Origin: Paenibacillus dokdonensis
GTDB taxonomy: Bacteria; Bacillota; Bacilli; Paenibacillales; Paenibacillaceae
Assembly (NCBI RefSeq): GCF_004916975.1
Contig: NZ_STGQ01000002.1
Location: 882,079-946,078, forward strand
DNA length: 64,000 bases
Reading direction: 5' to 3'
Below the pieces are notes generated by a model. The model saw only the letters and a list, made by a program, of their open reading frames with translations, searched no databases and had not been told where the DNA came from. Shown in pieces: positions 16,548 to 24,701 of the stretch (its first letter is position 1; every line of letters begins with the position of its first letter). A program made the translations under genes and the position numbers.

Positions 16548-17615
16548 TCATCGCTTATTTTGACCGGAGTTTGTATAAAGCCCCAAGTGTTCGCCATAGT
16601 CGATCTTGCTGTTTGGCTTCAGCTCCACATTCGAATACAGGGTTTCCATCGCCTTCGTCAAATCATCCTTGTTCCAATAAACAAACGGGCTTTTCCAATC
16701 CCCCTCTACTGTCAGCAGGTTGGTGGTGTCAGGCTTCATCTTTTTGAAGTTCAACAGCCACCGCGTCAGACTTTTCTCGGGGATATCTGTTTTTACGTTA
16801 TCGCCGATAATGTCCAGAATGCTGCCCCATTGACTAATGCCGTTCAGGGAGGTCAGCTTGTCCAGCATCTGGCTCAGCACTTGCTGTTGGCGTTTGTTAC
16901 GGTCGAAATCCGAGGAAGGCGAGGTTCCGTCATTGGACTTACGATATCTGACAAAATCCAGTGTTTCTTTCCCGTCGAGATGCTGCAAGCCTTTGGTCAG
17001 ATTGATATTCGTCCCATCGGCGGTATCCATATAATGCATATCCATGTCCACATCGACGTCAAAGCCGCCTACGGCATCCACTGCTTGACGGAATCCGTCA
17101 AAATTAATTAGAACCATGTAATCAATCGGCAGGTGGAACAAATCGCCAATAAGCTGCTTGGTTTCGGTCATGGCCGTTGATTTATCTTTAATATAGTTAT
17201 GAGCATAAAAATAGTTCGCTTTATGGCTTGATTGTCCGGCTGGCGTTATTTTCAGATCGCGCGGAATGGATAACAGACTTGCGGATTTAGTTTCCGGGTT
17301 CAGCGTCACCAGCATCATAACGTCGGTATTCATCGTTCCGCCGCTGCCCTCACGGTTATCGACTCCGGCAAGCAGAATCGTCATGGGCTTCATGTCATCT
17401 TCAGTCACGTTTTCAGTTACGGGTATCGCATTTTTTGTATCCTCATGCTGCGGCGCCTGATAGTCGGCAGCGGAAATTTTATGTACGGCAGACATAGCTT
17501 TATGATGTAGGAATCCTGCATAGGATCCGGCGATCAGAATAAAGAGCCCAATGACACTGACAAAGCTCCATACTACAGTACGATATATATTCTTTTTCTT
17601 TTTAGGACGGGCCAT
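16548..17615 (-). CDS. LytR-CpsA-Psr (LCP) family cell-wall polymer ligase
   Basis: 355 residues: short basic cytoplasmic tail (ARPKKKKN), one transmembrane helix (~12-35) and an extracellular LCP domain. Signature stretches include AGVDNREGSGGTMNTDVMML, SIPRDLKI (phosphate-binding Arg/Asp) and FVRYRKSNDGTSPSSDFDR (Arg residues contacting the polyprenyl pyrophosphate). LCP proteins attach wall teichoic acid or other anionic polymers to peptidoglycan; in SLH-protein producers such polymers are the S-layer anchor. Start: ATG 17615 with GGAGG 6 nt upstream; a TTG nine codons earlier lacks one. Expressed alone. Confidence 0.9.
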   Translation of the reverse strand: MARPKKKKNIYRTVVWSFVSVIGLFILIAGSYAGFLHHKAMSAVHKISAADYQAPQHEDTKNAIPVTENVTEDDMKPMTILLAGVDNREGSGGTMNTDVMMLVTLNPETKSASLLSIPRDLKITPAGQSSHKANYFYAHNYIKDKSTAMTETKQLIGDLFHLPIDYMVLINFDGFRQAVDAVGGFDVDVDMDMHYMDTADGTNINLTKGLQHLDGKETLDFVRYRKSNDGTSPSSDFDRNKRQQQVLSQMLDKLTSLNGISQWGSILDIIGDNVKTDIPEKSLTRWLLNFKKMKPDTTNLLTVEGDWKSPFVYWNKDDLTKAMETLYSNVELKPNSKIDYGEHLGLYTNSGQNKR

Positions 17616-17821
17616 ATAATCCTCCAATTTCTTGATGGTCAATCGGCTTCGGGACCCGAAGCAGGTCTAACTGCACGCTCCCTTCTGATGATATTCGCTT
17701 TACATATGTATACTACAAAATATACAATCGATCAAATTTATGCAGATAAAACTAAACAATAGGTGAGTGGGGATGGATACGGGACCTACCTCTCACGAAT
17801 AAAATATTTTTCTGAACCCCC

Positions 17822-17852
17822 TTTAATCTGGAGTTACTCCATCCTTTATAAT
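17822..17852 (+). promoter_or_regulatory. MerR-type promoter with 19-bp spacer and palindromic operator
   Basis: TTTAAT (17822-17827) and a perfect TATAAT (17847-17852) are separated by 19 bp, and the spacer contains the dyad GGAGT-T-ACTCC. Over-long spacers with such a dyad are the hallmark of MerR-family activated promoters. A MerR gene is the second gene of the operon that follows. Confidence 0.75.
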
Positions 17853-17914
17853 AAGGGCAAATCGAGATATTCAGATGGATAGAGCAGGATTCCAGAGCGA
17901 GAGGAGAAAAAAAT

Positions 17915-19339
17915 TTGATCATCTTGAGGAAGATGGCCGGCTCCGTTCGTGGAGCTTTTCGCTTTACCGGCCCGGGACTCACCCTGAAGCAAAAATGGCA
18001 GCTGGCTTTGCCCGGGCCTGTCCTGTCCGTCGGCGGTGTGCTCATCCACAACGTATTCATTAAATACTATACCGATATGATTGGGCTGAGTCCAACCTAT
18101 GTAGGCTGGGTGTACATTATTTATAACATTTGGAATGCCGTAAATGACCCGATGATCGGGGTCTGGATCGACAAAATGAGGAACCGTCCGAGCCGCGGCA
18201 AATATGTCTATCTGATGCGTGTCACGGTTCCCTTCATGATCATTTCCTCCTTCCTCATGATGCTCTCAAGCCCAGAATGGAGTCAATGGCTTATCTTCCT
18301 GCTCTATACCGTTGAACTCTTCATCTACGACACAGCCGCAACCGCTTACAGCGTGGCTTATCAATCCTACACACTGATTGCAGCACCCACCAAAGAGGAA
18401 CGTGTTGATGTTAATATCATGCAAAACTACATTTCGCAGGCCATGTCTTTTCTGATCACGCTGATTCCCACCCTGCTGCTGGTCGGTGATGGGAAGCGTG
18501 AGATCATTATTCCGATTTTTACGGCGGTTATCGCGGTGGAGACGATATTCTTCGTACTGGCGCTGCGCGGACTTCCGGATGATGCCAAAATGCATGAAAC
18601 GCTTCAGTCTCAGCCGCTCGGATCTGGTGAGCTGTGGAGGGAAGCTTGGCAAATCGTCAAATCCCGTCCCTTTCTCACCTATGTGCTCTATTCTATCATT
18701 ACGCTCGGGCCTATTGGTTTTTACTTCACACCGTACCTGTATTACATGGATGATGTGCTCAATACGGATGGCGTGACGGCAACCATTGTGGATGTCAGCA
18801 CGCATGTGATTGCGCTTATGTTCCTGCCGGTCATAGGCTATATCGTAAAAACCTGCGGTACGAAAAAAAGCATCTACCTCGGTACAGGTTTCGCGGTTGT
18901 CGGCTATGGCGGCATCTTCCTTGCGGACAATATCTGGGCAGCAGCTGCGTCCTATGTACTGATCGTATTCACTGTCAATTACTTCAGGACAGCGACATCG
19001 CAGGTAGGCGCACTTCTGATTGATGAGAACGAACGTGTAACCGGCGTACGGAAAACGGGGCTGTTCAACGGCCTGTTTTCGATCTTTATCATCGCTTTTT
19101 CCAGTCTGCAGACGGTCATCTTCATGAGCGTGATCGGGGCGTTCGGCTATGATGGGCTGGCAACCGTACAAACGGATTCCGCTGTACTTGGCATTCGGGT
19201 AGCAACCGGTTTGATCCCGTTAGTCACGGTATTCATTGGCCTTATTCCGATGGCCTTGTATCCATTTGATAGGCAAAAGGAGGAGGAAATATCCGCATTC
19301 AGTAATTACGCCAGAAGGGGAGGCCCAAAAGATGAATAG
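17915..19339 (+). CDS. GPH-family (glycoside-pentoside-hexuronide) sugar:cation symporter, MFS
   Basis: 474 residues with about twelve transmembrane helices. The N-terminal part (YYTDMIGLSPTYVGWVYI, then NAVNDPMIGVWIDKM) is the characteristic GPH-family start, and the loop DKMRNRPSRGKY is the conserved cytoplasmic motif. It should import a glycoside or oligosaccharide with Na+ or H+. Start: TTG 17915, 8 nt after GAGAGGAG; an ATG lies six codons inside. It heads an operon with a MerR regulator and a cytoplasmic GH5 enzyme that would process the imported sugar. Confidence 0.87.
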   Translation: MIILRKMAGSVRGAFRFTGPGLTLKQKWQLALPGPVLSVGGVLIHNVFIKYYTDMIGLSPTYVGWVYIIYNIWNAVNDPMIGVWIDKMRNRPSRGKYVYLMRVTVPFMIISSFLMMLSSPEWSQWLIFLLYTVELFIYDTAATAYSVAYQSYTLIAAPTKEERVDVNIMQNYISQAMSFLITLIPTLLLVGDGKREIIIPIFTAVIAVETIFFVLALRGLPDDAKMHETLQSQPLGSGELWREAWQIVKSRPFLTYVLYSIITLGPIGFYFTPYLYYMDDVLNTDGVTATIVDVSTHVIALMFLPVIGYIVKTCGTKKSIYLGTGFAVVGYGGIFLADNIWAAAASYVLIVFTVNYFRTATSQVGALLIDENERVTGVRKTGLFNGLFSIFIIAFSSLQTVIFMSVIGAFGYDGLATVQTDSAVLGIRVATGLIPLVTVFIGLIPMALYPFDRQKEEEISAFSNYARRGGPKDE

Positions 19340-20186
19340 TCCGCTGCTTAAGCTGAAGTTTACGATTGGCGAGGTTTCGAAGATTTTGGATATTCCCATG
19401 GATACCTTGCGCTACTATGACAAAATCGGGCTGCTCCCTTCAAACGACAGGGATGGGAACGGGTACCGTTACTATGATCTGGAGCAGTTCGATTCCCTGA
19501 TAACGATCCGGATGCTGCGGGCGATGGATGTTCCGATTGAGCGGATTCAAGGTCTTCTGACCAGCGACAGTCTGGATGACATCCGCGAGCTGATTGAAGG
19601 TAAAAAGCGGGATGTCATCCGGCAGCTGACGTTTTTGAAGCAGCTGTCCCAGAAGCTGGATGCAATGGATGAGCAGTTCCGCCGGTTTGAGGATACGGAT
19701 ACGATTGAGCTGGTGAAAAGAAATCCATTCTGGGTGCTGCTCACTGACTCTGTCATGGAAAGCGGGGATAAGAAGCTCGGAAGCCGGGTCCAGCAGCAGG
19801 TACGCAGTATGAACGTTCACCAGGAATGGCTGGCATTTTGCCATATCATTTCGGTTGTTTCCAAGGAAAATCTGGAGTCAGGACAATATCACAGCTATCT
19901 GCACAACGGTATTCTATCCACTTTTCCTATGGAGGAGAACACGGGCATCTTTCAGAGACTTACACCCTGCTACTGCGCGAGGAAATGCGTCGTGATCGGG
20001 AGGGAGGGCTACGCCGAACTGGATGAACACTACGACCAGATGAAGGCGTTTATCCGTCGCAGAGGCTTGCAAATCGACGGTAATTCTCTGGAAGTCAATC
20101 TGTATAACCAGTACAACAAGCACTACATTGAAATGTACATTCCTGTAGCGGAAGCCGGGAATATCAAAGGGGGAGATCAAATATGA
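19332..20186 (+). CDS. MerR-family transcriptional regulator with effector domain
   Basis: 284 residues. The N-terminal MerR winged helix (FTIGEVSKILDIPMDTLRYY, then YDKIGLLPS) is followed by a coiled-coil dimerisation helix (~75-115) and a C-terminal domain of about 150 residues resembling small-molecule-binding (GyrI-like) domains of BmrR-type regulators, ending IEMYIPVAE. Start: ATG 19332, 8 nt after GGGGAGG, overlapping the transporter stop by 8 nt; the open frame upstream belongs to the transporter gene. It most likely activates the 19-bp-spacer promoter at 17822, responding to the sugar or aglycone taken up. Confidence 0.87.
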   Translation: MNSPLLKLKFTIGEVSKILDIPMDTLRYYDKIGLLPSNDRDGNGYRYYDLEQFDSLITIRMLRAMDVPIERIQGLLTSDSLDDIRELIEGKKRDVIRQLTFLKQLSQKLDAMDEQFRRFEDTDTIELVKRNPFWVLLTDSVMESGDKKLGSRVQQQVRSMNVHQEWLAFCHIISVVSKENLESGQYHSYLHNGILSTFPMEENTGIFQRLTPCYCARKCVVIGREGYAELDEHYDQMKAFIRRRGLQIDGNSLEVNLYNQYNKHYIEMYIPVAEAGNIKGGDQI

Positions 20187-21664
20187 ATAAACTGATCATT
20201 GACGGGCAGCGGATCGTGAATGATAACGGGCAGCAGGTGATTTTGAGCGGGGTAAACCTGGTCTGCAAGGATAAGAAAAAAGGTTATGTTACCCCCTGTA
20301 CTGAAGAGCTGTTCGCCTGGTTTAAGGACCAGGGCTTTAATGTGATCCGTCTCGGACTCATTTGGGATGGCGTGGAGCCTGCCCCCGGCGTATATGATGA
20401 TGATTATTTAGGCAGGATCAAACAGCAGATCCGCTGGGCGGAGCAGCATGGCATCTATGTTTTCCTGGATATGCATCAGGATTTGTACAGCTCATTATAT
20501 GGTGACGGGGCACCGGCGTGGGCAACATTACCGGATGATCTTCCCCATGTGACAGGCAGCTTGTGGAGCGATGCTTACCTGGAAAGCCCGGCAGTGAACC
20601 GGTCACTGGATCATTTTTGGGCAAACGCATCCGCTGCGGACGGAATCGGTCTGCAGGATCACTACGCGGAGATGTGGAAGCATGCGGCGGCATTTTTTGC
20701 GGATTGTCCCAATATCATCGGTTATGACATGATGAATGAGCCTTATCCCGGCACCCAGGGGCAGGAGGTGTTCGGCATGATGATTGTTGCTTATGCTCAA
20801 GAAGTCATGGGGCATGATGAAGCAGATATGGAGGATCTGGCTGCGCTTTGGTTTGATGAGGAGAAGAAGCAAGAGGTGCTGGCGGGCATGGCCGACATGA
20901 AGACGTACGGGATGCTGGTGGACCAAGCGAGGGAGGCATCGCAGCGGTTTGAAAGGGATGTATTGATGCCCTTTTTCAGCAAAACAGCAGCAGTGATTCG
21001 AAAGGCGGCACCGGATGGTTTTTTGATGCTGGAGACCAGCTATTTTGCCAATATGGGCGTGGAATCGGGACTTGAGCTTGCAGAAGAGAACGGATCGATC
21101 TTCCCGGGGCAGGTATTTGCTCCACATGGTTATGATCTGGTGGTCGATACGGAACATTATGAGATCTATAACCAGGAGCGGGTGGATTTGATCTTTGCCA
21201 CACATCGCAAAGTGCAGGAACGCCTGAATATTCCCGTCCTGATCGGTGAATGGGGGGCTTTTACGAATCATCCGGCGACGCTCGGGCTGGCCCGGCAGCT
21301 GATCGCTATTTTCGAAAAGTACTTATGGAGCAACACATATTGGTGCTGGTGTGACGGTTTCCGGGAGTCTCCATACAGTCAGGCGCTGCAGCGTGCTTAT
21401 CCGCAGACCACTGGCGGCGTGCTTGAAAGCTATCATTATGACTATGATAAAGACATGTTTACTATGGAATTCATTCCATCCGGCGGTACAACGATTATTT
21501 ATCATCCTCATACTGCACGACTCAATCGAGAAAATATCAGCACTAAGGGTGCGGATGACAGCATGATTGATATTGAGCCTTTTTCAGACTCGGAGAGCGG
21601 ATTTGTGACCATCAAGGTTCCTGCTGGAGACCAGCGCGTATCCATCAAGATAGAATTTAAGTAG
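20183..21664 (+). CDS. GH5 family glycoside hydrolase, endoglycosylceramidase-like
   Basis: 493 residues, no signal peptide, so intracellular. GH5 TIM barrel with general acid/base Glu186 in MMNEP and nucleophile Glu356 in IGEWGAF. The stretch VFLDMHQDLYS and the early GVNLVCKDKK resemble endoglycosylceramidases and related steryl-/lipid-glycoside hydrolases (GH5_29 type) more than cellulases. A small C-terminal beta-sandwich (from ~430) follows, as in EGCases. Known secreted EGCases cut glycosphingolipids; an intracellular one co-transcribed with a GPH importer suggests a soluble glycoside substrate. Starts within the MerR gene stop (ATGA overlap), ribosome binding site GGGGGAG 8 nt upstream. 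Confidence 0.82.
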   Translation: MNKLIIDGQRIVNDNGQQVILSGVNLVCKDKKKGYVTPCTEELFAWFKDQGFNVIRLGLIWDGVEPAPGVYDDDYLGRIKQQIRWAEQHGIYVFLDMHQDLYSSLYGDGAPAWATLPDDLPHVTGSLWSDAYLESPAVNRSLDHFWANASAADGIGLQDHYAEMWKHAAAFFADCPNIIGYDMMNEPYPGTQGQEVFGMMIVAYAQEVMGHDEADMEDLAALWFDEEKKQEVLAGMADMKTYGMLVDQAREASQRFERDVLMPFFSKTAAVIRKAAPDGFLMLETSYFANMGVESGLELAEENGSIFPGQVFAPHGYDLVVDTEHYEIYNQERVDLIFATHRKVQERLNIPVLIGEWGAFTNHPATLGLARQLIAIFEKYLWSNTYWCWCDGFRESPYSQALQRAYPQTTGGVLESYHYDYDKDMFTMEFIPSGGTTIIYHPHTARLNRENISTKGADDSMIDIEPFSDSESGFVTIKVPAGDQRVSIKIEFK

Positions 21665-21724
21665 CTTTATAATTCCTGATATAACCCTGATCGGAGAAGC
21701 TGCCGCCCATGCTGGGCGCACTAA

Positions 21725-21761
21725 AAAGGATCCGCTGTTTACAGCGGATCCTTTGAATTTT
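21725..21761. terminator. Perfect-stem intrinsic terminator after GH5 gene
   Basis: AAAGGATCCGCTGT and ACAGCGGATCCTTT form a 14-bp perfect stem with a two-base loop; T tract follows after GAA. Confidence 0.8.
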
Positions 21762-21812
21762 ACAAATCGTTGCCACTCCCCAAATTGAGGCCTCACTCAC
21801 TTCAACTATCCG

Positions 21813-22217
21813 TCAACGCCTACCGCTGAACCGTTTGATGGCTTCCTCGGTCACCGGCGCGAAGAGGTTAACCAGGTTGCCGTCGGGATCGCGAAACAAC
21901 ATAGCACGGTTCCCCCACGGCATCATGGTCGGTTCCTTTACCCACTCATCGACAAACGGCTTCAAGCGCTCGTATTCGGCATCGACATCGTCGACGTGGA
22001 ACTCGAGAATGACAGTGTGATTGTCGGCCGCCACTGCGGAACCAGCGCCGAACAGTTGCACCGTCTGGGAGTGGCCGATCGCCAGGGTGCACGATGGCAC
22101 AACAAGTTCAGCAAAGACGGGCGCGGGGCGTTCCGCTGAAACACCCATGACTTTCTCATAGAACTCAACGAGACGATCCACGTCGTCGGTAATGATACGT
22201 ACAGAAGCAAAATTCAC
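21813..22217 (-). CDS. VOC-family (glyoxalase/bleomycin-resistance fold) protein
   Basis: 134 residues forming one VOC unit: beta-strand ASVRIITDDVDRLVEFYEKVMG, EFHVDDVDAEYERLKPFVDE and the C-terminal FRDPDGNLVNLFAP that usually carries a metal or substrate ligand. The function within the superfamily (dioxygenase, glyoxalase, antibiotic binding) cannot be read. GTG start with AAGGATGA about 8 nt upstream. Upstream lies a perfect TetR-like operator. Convergent with the GH5 gene. Confidence 0.8.
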   Translation of the reverse strand: MNFASVRIITDDVDRLVEFYEKVMGVSAERPAPVFAELVVPSCTLAIGHSQTVQLFGAGSAVAADNHTVILEFHVDDVDAEYERLKPFVDEWVKEPTMMPWGNRAMLFRDPDGNLVNLFAPVTEEAIKRFSGRR

Positions 22218-22239
22218 AAGATATCATCCTTCCTATAAT

Positions 22240-22264
22240 AAATGATACAAATCCTGTATCATTT
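22240..22264. promoter_or_regulatory. Perfect 10-bp inverted repeat, TetR-type operator candidate
   Basis: AAATGATACA, 5-bp centre, TGTATCATTT. It overlaps the promoter of the VOC gene (minus-strand TATTAT at 22240-22235). No TetR gene is present in the window. Confidence 0.65.
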
Positions 22265-22365
22265 CATTTTGGGCCAGAACCAGCGAAGCGGTGTCCCCGA
22301 ACCGATGCAAGACATACTTCGCATTGATCTCCCAGTCCTTTACGTTTACTTACTCCGATTATAAA

Positions 22366-22401
22366 AAAACGCTACTGACAACGGTATGTCAGTAGCGTTT
22401 T
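22366..22401 (-). terminator. Orphan intrinsic terminator following a 3' gene remnant
   Basis: AAAACGCTACTGACA pairs with TGTCAGTAGCGTTTT (15 bp). On the minus strand it is followed by T7, so it terminates leftward transcription. The only frame ending there (stop at 22400-22402, last codons encoding MQWLGRITRIREEAQKC) has no intact start; its 5' side runs into the padR promoter. I read it as the end of a lost gene. Confidence 0.6.
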
Positions 22402-22487
22402 AACATTTTTGAGCTTCCTCCCGAATTCGAGTAATTCGTCCTAGCCACTGCATTGAAGTTTTTGGACTTTTGTCTATTGCATTATAC

Positions 22488-22511
22488 AGTTGAACTATAT
22501 ATAGTATAACT
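22488..22511. promoter_or_regulatory. Palindromic operator upstream of padR-type gene
   Basis: AGTT-GA-ACTATATATAGT-AT-AACT is an almost perfect 24-bp palindrome about 50 bp before the PadR start. PadR regulators are usually autoregulatory through such dyads. Confidence 0.55.
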
Positions 22512-22560
22512 ATACAGTGTGGCGATATAAAGTATCGCTGAACAAAAGGGGGCATTTCCA

Positions 22561-22872
22561 ATGAACAGAGACAAAAATCTGCCGCTGACAGAAACGGTTT
22601 ATTATATACTGCTTGCTTTGCTTGAACCTGCACATGGATATTTGATTATGCAAAAGGTGGAGGAGCTGAGCGCTGGCCAGGTACGTATGGCTGCAGGAAC
22701 CCTTTACGGAGCGGTGGAAAATCTTTTGAAGCAAAAATTCATCCAGCCGGTTCACAGTGAGGACAGCCGCCGCAAGGTGTATGCCATCACAGATGGGGGC
22801 CGGGAGATATTGCGCCACGATTATGAACGGATGCGCCACATGCTAGAAATGACGAATACGATAATGGGATAA
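22561..22872 (+). CDS. PadR-family transcriptional regulator
   Basis: 103 residues, a compact PadR winged helix: TETVYYILLALLEPAHGYLIM, QVRMAAGTLYGAVENL and RRKVYAITDGGREIL are the family landmarks. Short PadR proteins of this size (PadR-s2) bind DNA as dimers and often sense membrane-active compounds. Ribosome binding site AAAGGGGG about 8 nt upstream. The next gene encodes a DUF2812 membrane protein 24 bp downstream, a very common pair in Firmicutes, and is probably its target. Confidence 0.9.
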   Translation: MNRDKNLPLTETVYYILLALLEPAHGYLIMQKVEELSAGQVRMAAGTLYGAVENLLKQKFIQPVHSEDSRRKVYAITDGGREILRHDYERMRHMLEMTNTIMG

Positions 22873-22896
22873 GAAACGGAGAAACGGGGGAGCGTC

Positions 22897-23514
22897 ATGA
22901 AAAAGGTTAAATTTTTTACGAACTTCGACCATGAGGAGCAGTGGTTGAACGAGATGGCCAGGCAGGGATATGCGTTGGTGGGGAAATCATTTGCCTACGA
23001 GTTTGCACAGGTGCAGCCGGAGAATTCGAATTATCGGATGGATTACCGCATCTTTAAAACTCGTCAGGATTTTGAGGACTACAAAGTGCTGTTTGAGGAT
23101 AGCGGCTGGACCCATATTGCCGGGACCAAAAGTTCAGGATCTCAATACTTTAAGCAAACAGGAGAGCAGGAAATCGAGGATATCTTCTCCGACGTGGATT
23201 CCAAGGCTGCGCGGTACAAGCGGATTTCCGATATGTGGTTGTCGCTGGCTTGCTGCTTTATACCGCTCTTTGCGGTATTGATTTCAACCGATGCGATTGA
23301 CGTGACGGCGTTTATCAAGCCCAAGCTGCTCTATTACACGCCGGGGCTGTGGGACATGAACGGAGGACAGTTTTGGCAGGCATTTCTTTTCGAAACGCCG
23401 TTTGCCTTCTTCAGGGGCTTTACCTGGCTGATCATCCCGGTTATGATTCTGGTTTATGCTATTTTCGCCTATAAGGCCAAGAAGCAGTATCAAAACACGC
23501 AGCAGGGGCGGTAG
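22897..23514 (+). CDS. DUF2812 membrane protein
   Basis: 205 residues. The N-terminal soluble part (KKVKFFTNFDHEEQWLNEMA, then YRMDYR and FEDYKVLFEDSGWTHIA) is the DUF2812 signature; two to three transmembrane helices follow (about residues 110-135, 150-175 and 175-195), with a basic C-terminus. The function of the family is unknown; genes are almost always next to a PadR regulator, as here, and are thought to be part of envelope responses. ATG with GGGGGAG upstream. Confidence 0.87.
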   Translation: MKKVKFFTNFDHEEQWLNEMARQGYALVGKSFAYEFAQVQPENSNYRMDYRIFKTRQDFEDYKVLFEDSGWTHIAGTKSSGSQYFKQTGEQEIEDIFSDVDSKAARYKRISDMWLSLACCFIPLFAVLISTDAIDVTAFIKPKLLYYTPGLWDMNGGQFWQAFLFETPFAFFRGFTWLIIPVMILVYAIFAYKAKKQYQNTQQGR

Positions 23515-23535
23515 CTGCCGCTTTTGCTCCAATCA

Positions 23536-23582
23536 AAAAAGCTTCCCGGGAACCGACAGGCAGTTCCGCGAGGAAGCTTTTT
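23536..23582. terminator. Intrinsic terminator after DUF2812 gene
   Basis: AAAAAGCTTCC pairs with GGAAGCTTTTT around an inner GGAAC/GTTCC helix; T-rich on both sides, so it also ends the convergent small gene. Confidence 0.88.
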
Positions 23583-23622
23583 CAGTTATATATGGAATTG
23601 TTATTCATCGCCAGAGCAACAC

Positions 23623-23919
23623 TTATTCAATCGCAAGCGAAGTATAGATAAACCCGACATAGAAGATGACCGGGAGGCAGAGACCTATAATCAAAGTTAC
23701 ATAAAACCAGGGTGAACGTAATGTGCTTTTCAAGTCTTGGTAGGAACGCTCCTTTACATGCTGCAGCTGGATCTGACTGGAGAAGCTGTCTAGCAGTTCC
23801 TTGGCTTGTTCCACAGGCAATACGGAGAGTTTGTTCCACAAATCAGCATATTTCTCTTGAAGCTCTTGATATGTATCATTCTCTTCCGATTTCTCATATT
23901 CTTCTATTATCTCAGTCAT
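23623..23919 (-). CDS. Small membrane protein of unknown function
   Basis: 98 residues: an acidic, helical N-terminal half with coiled-coil character (EIIEEYEKSEENDTYQELQE) and a hydrophobic C-terminal third (from WFYVTLIIG) that makes one or two membrane segments. No family recognised. A strong GGTGAGGTGAG lies 5 nt before the ATG, supporting that it is real. It diverges from the ECF sigma gene and ends at the terminator shared with the DUF2812 gene. Confidence 0.65.
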   Translation of the reverse strand: MTEIIEEYEKSEENDTYQELQEKYADLWNKLSVLPVEQAKELLDSFSSQIQLQHVKERSYQDLKSTLRSPWFYVTLIIGLCLPVIFYVGFIYTSLAIE

Positions 23920-24074
23920 AGGCTCACCTCACCGCTTATTTTATTGTTCTCACTGTTCGTGAATGCACTGTTTAATGTATATAACATGAGCCCATCCGTA
24001 TAAGTTACAAAGAAATGTCTTGTTTGTACGAAAAATAGCCCTCGGGCGGGTGGGGCAATTATGAAAAAATTCAT

Positions 24075-24104
24075 TGAAACTTTCTGACACTCTCCTCAGT
24101 CTAA
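24075..24104 (+). promoter_or_regulatory. Possible ECF-type promoter of the sigma/anti-sigma operon
   Basis: TGAAACTTTC (24075) followed 17-18 bp later by AGTCTAAC (24098) resembles the TGAAAC...CGTC pattern of ECF sigma factors, suggesting that the operon is self-activated. The -10 differs at its first base from the common CGTC. Confidence 0.45.
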
Positions 24105-24176
24105 CGGGCATAACAGCATATAATGACTCTTTTTCAGGATTAGGCGGTATAAGTTGAATGCTTTAGCCGCAAGGGG

Positions 24177-24701
24177 GTGAACAAACTGAACCAAGAAAAC
24201 AAAAAATTAACAGAACAGCAGTTCAGTGAGCAAATAGAGGCCTGCAAAGAAAAGCTCTACCGGTTTGCTTACTGTTATGTGAAAAATGAACAGGAGGCTT
24301 TGGAAATCGTATCGGAAGCAACGTACAAAGCCTATCTTTCCTTTGGAAAAATGAAAAACCCGGAGTATTTCGAGACCTGGATCAGCCGGATTGTGATCAA
24401 CTGTGCTTTGGATCATATGAGGAAAAATAAGAAATACACCTATATCGAGGACAGTGCGGTAGAGTTTTCAGCTAAGGAGGGTCCGGTTTCACTAGAGGAG
24501 AAGTGGGATCTATATCAGGCGCTGGATCGGCTGCAGCCGGAGGACAAAGCCTTTATTATTCTGAAATATTTTGAGGACCAGCGTTTTAAGGACATGGCTG
24601 ACGTGTTATCTCTGCCGGAAAACACCGTCAAAACGAAGGTTTACCGCATTCTGGCCAAACTAAAAAAACATTTAATAAAGGAAGAGGTGGATATCACATG
24701 A
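24177..24701 (+). CDS. ECF-type RNA polymerase sigma factor
   Basis: About 172-174 residues with sigma region 2 (LYRFAYCYVKNEQEALEIVSE, then FETWISRIVINCALDHMR) and region 4 (ALDRLQPEDKAFIILKYFED, LPENTVKTKVYRILAKLKK). This is the SigV/SigX-like group. Start is ambiguous: the GTG at 24177 lies inside AAGGGGGTGA, and the CTG at 24186 is optimally spaced from it but is a rare start. The next gene overlaps by ATGA and encodes the likely anti-sigma factor. Confidence 0.9.
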   Translation: MNKLNQENKKLTEQQFSEQIEACKEKLYRFAYCYVKNEQEALEIVSEATYKAYLSFGKMKNPEYFETWISRIVINCALDHMRKNKKYTYIEDSAVEFSAKEGPVSLEEKWDLYQALDRLQPEDKAFIILKYFEDQRFKDMADVLSLPENTVKTKVYRILAKLKKHLIKEEVDIT

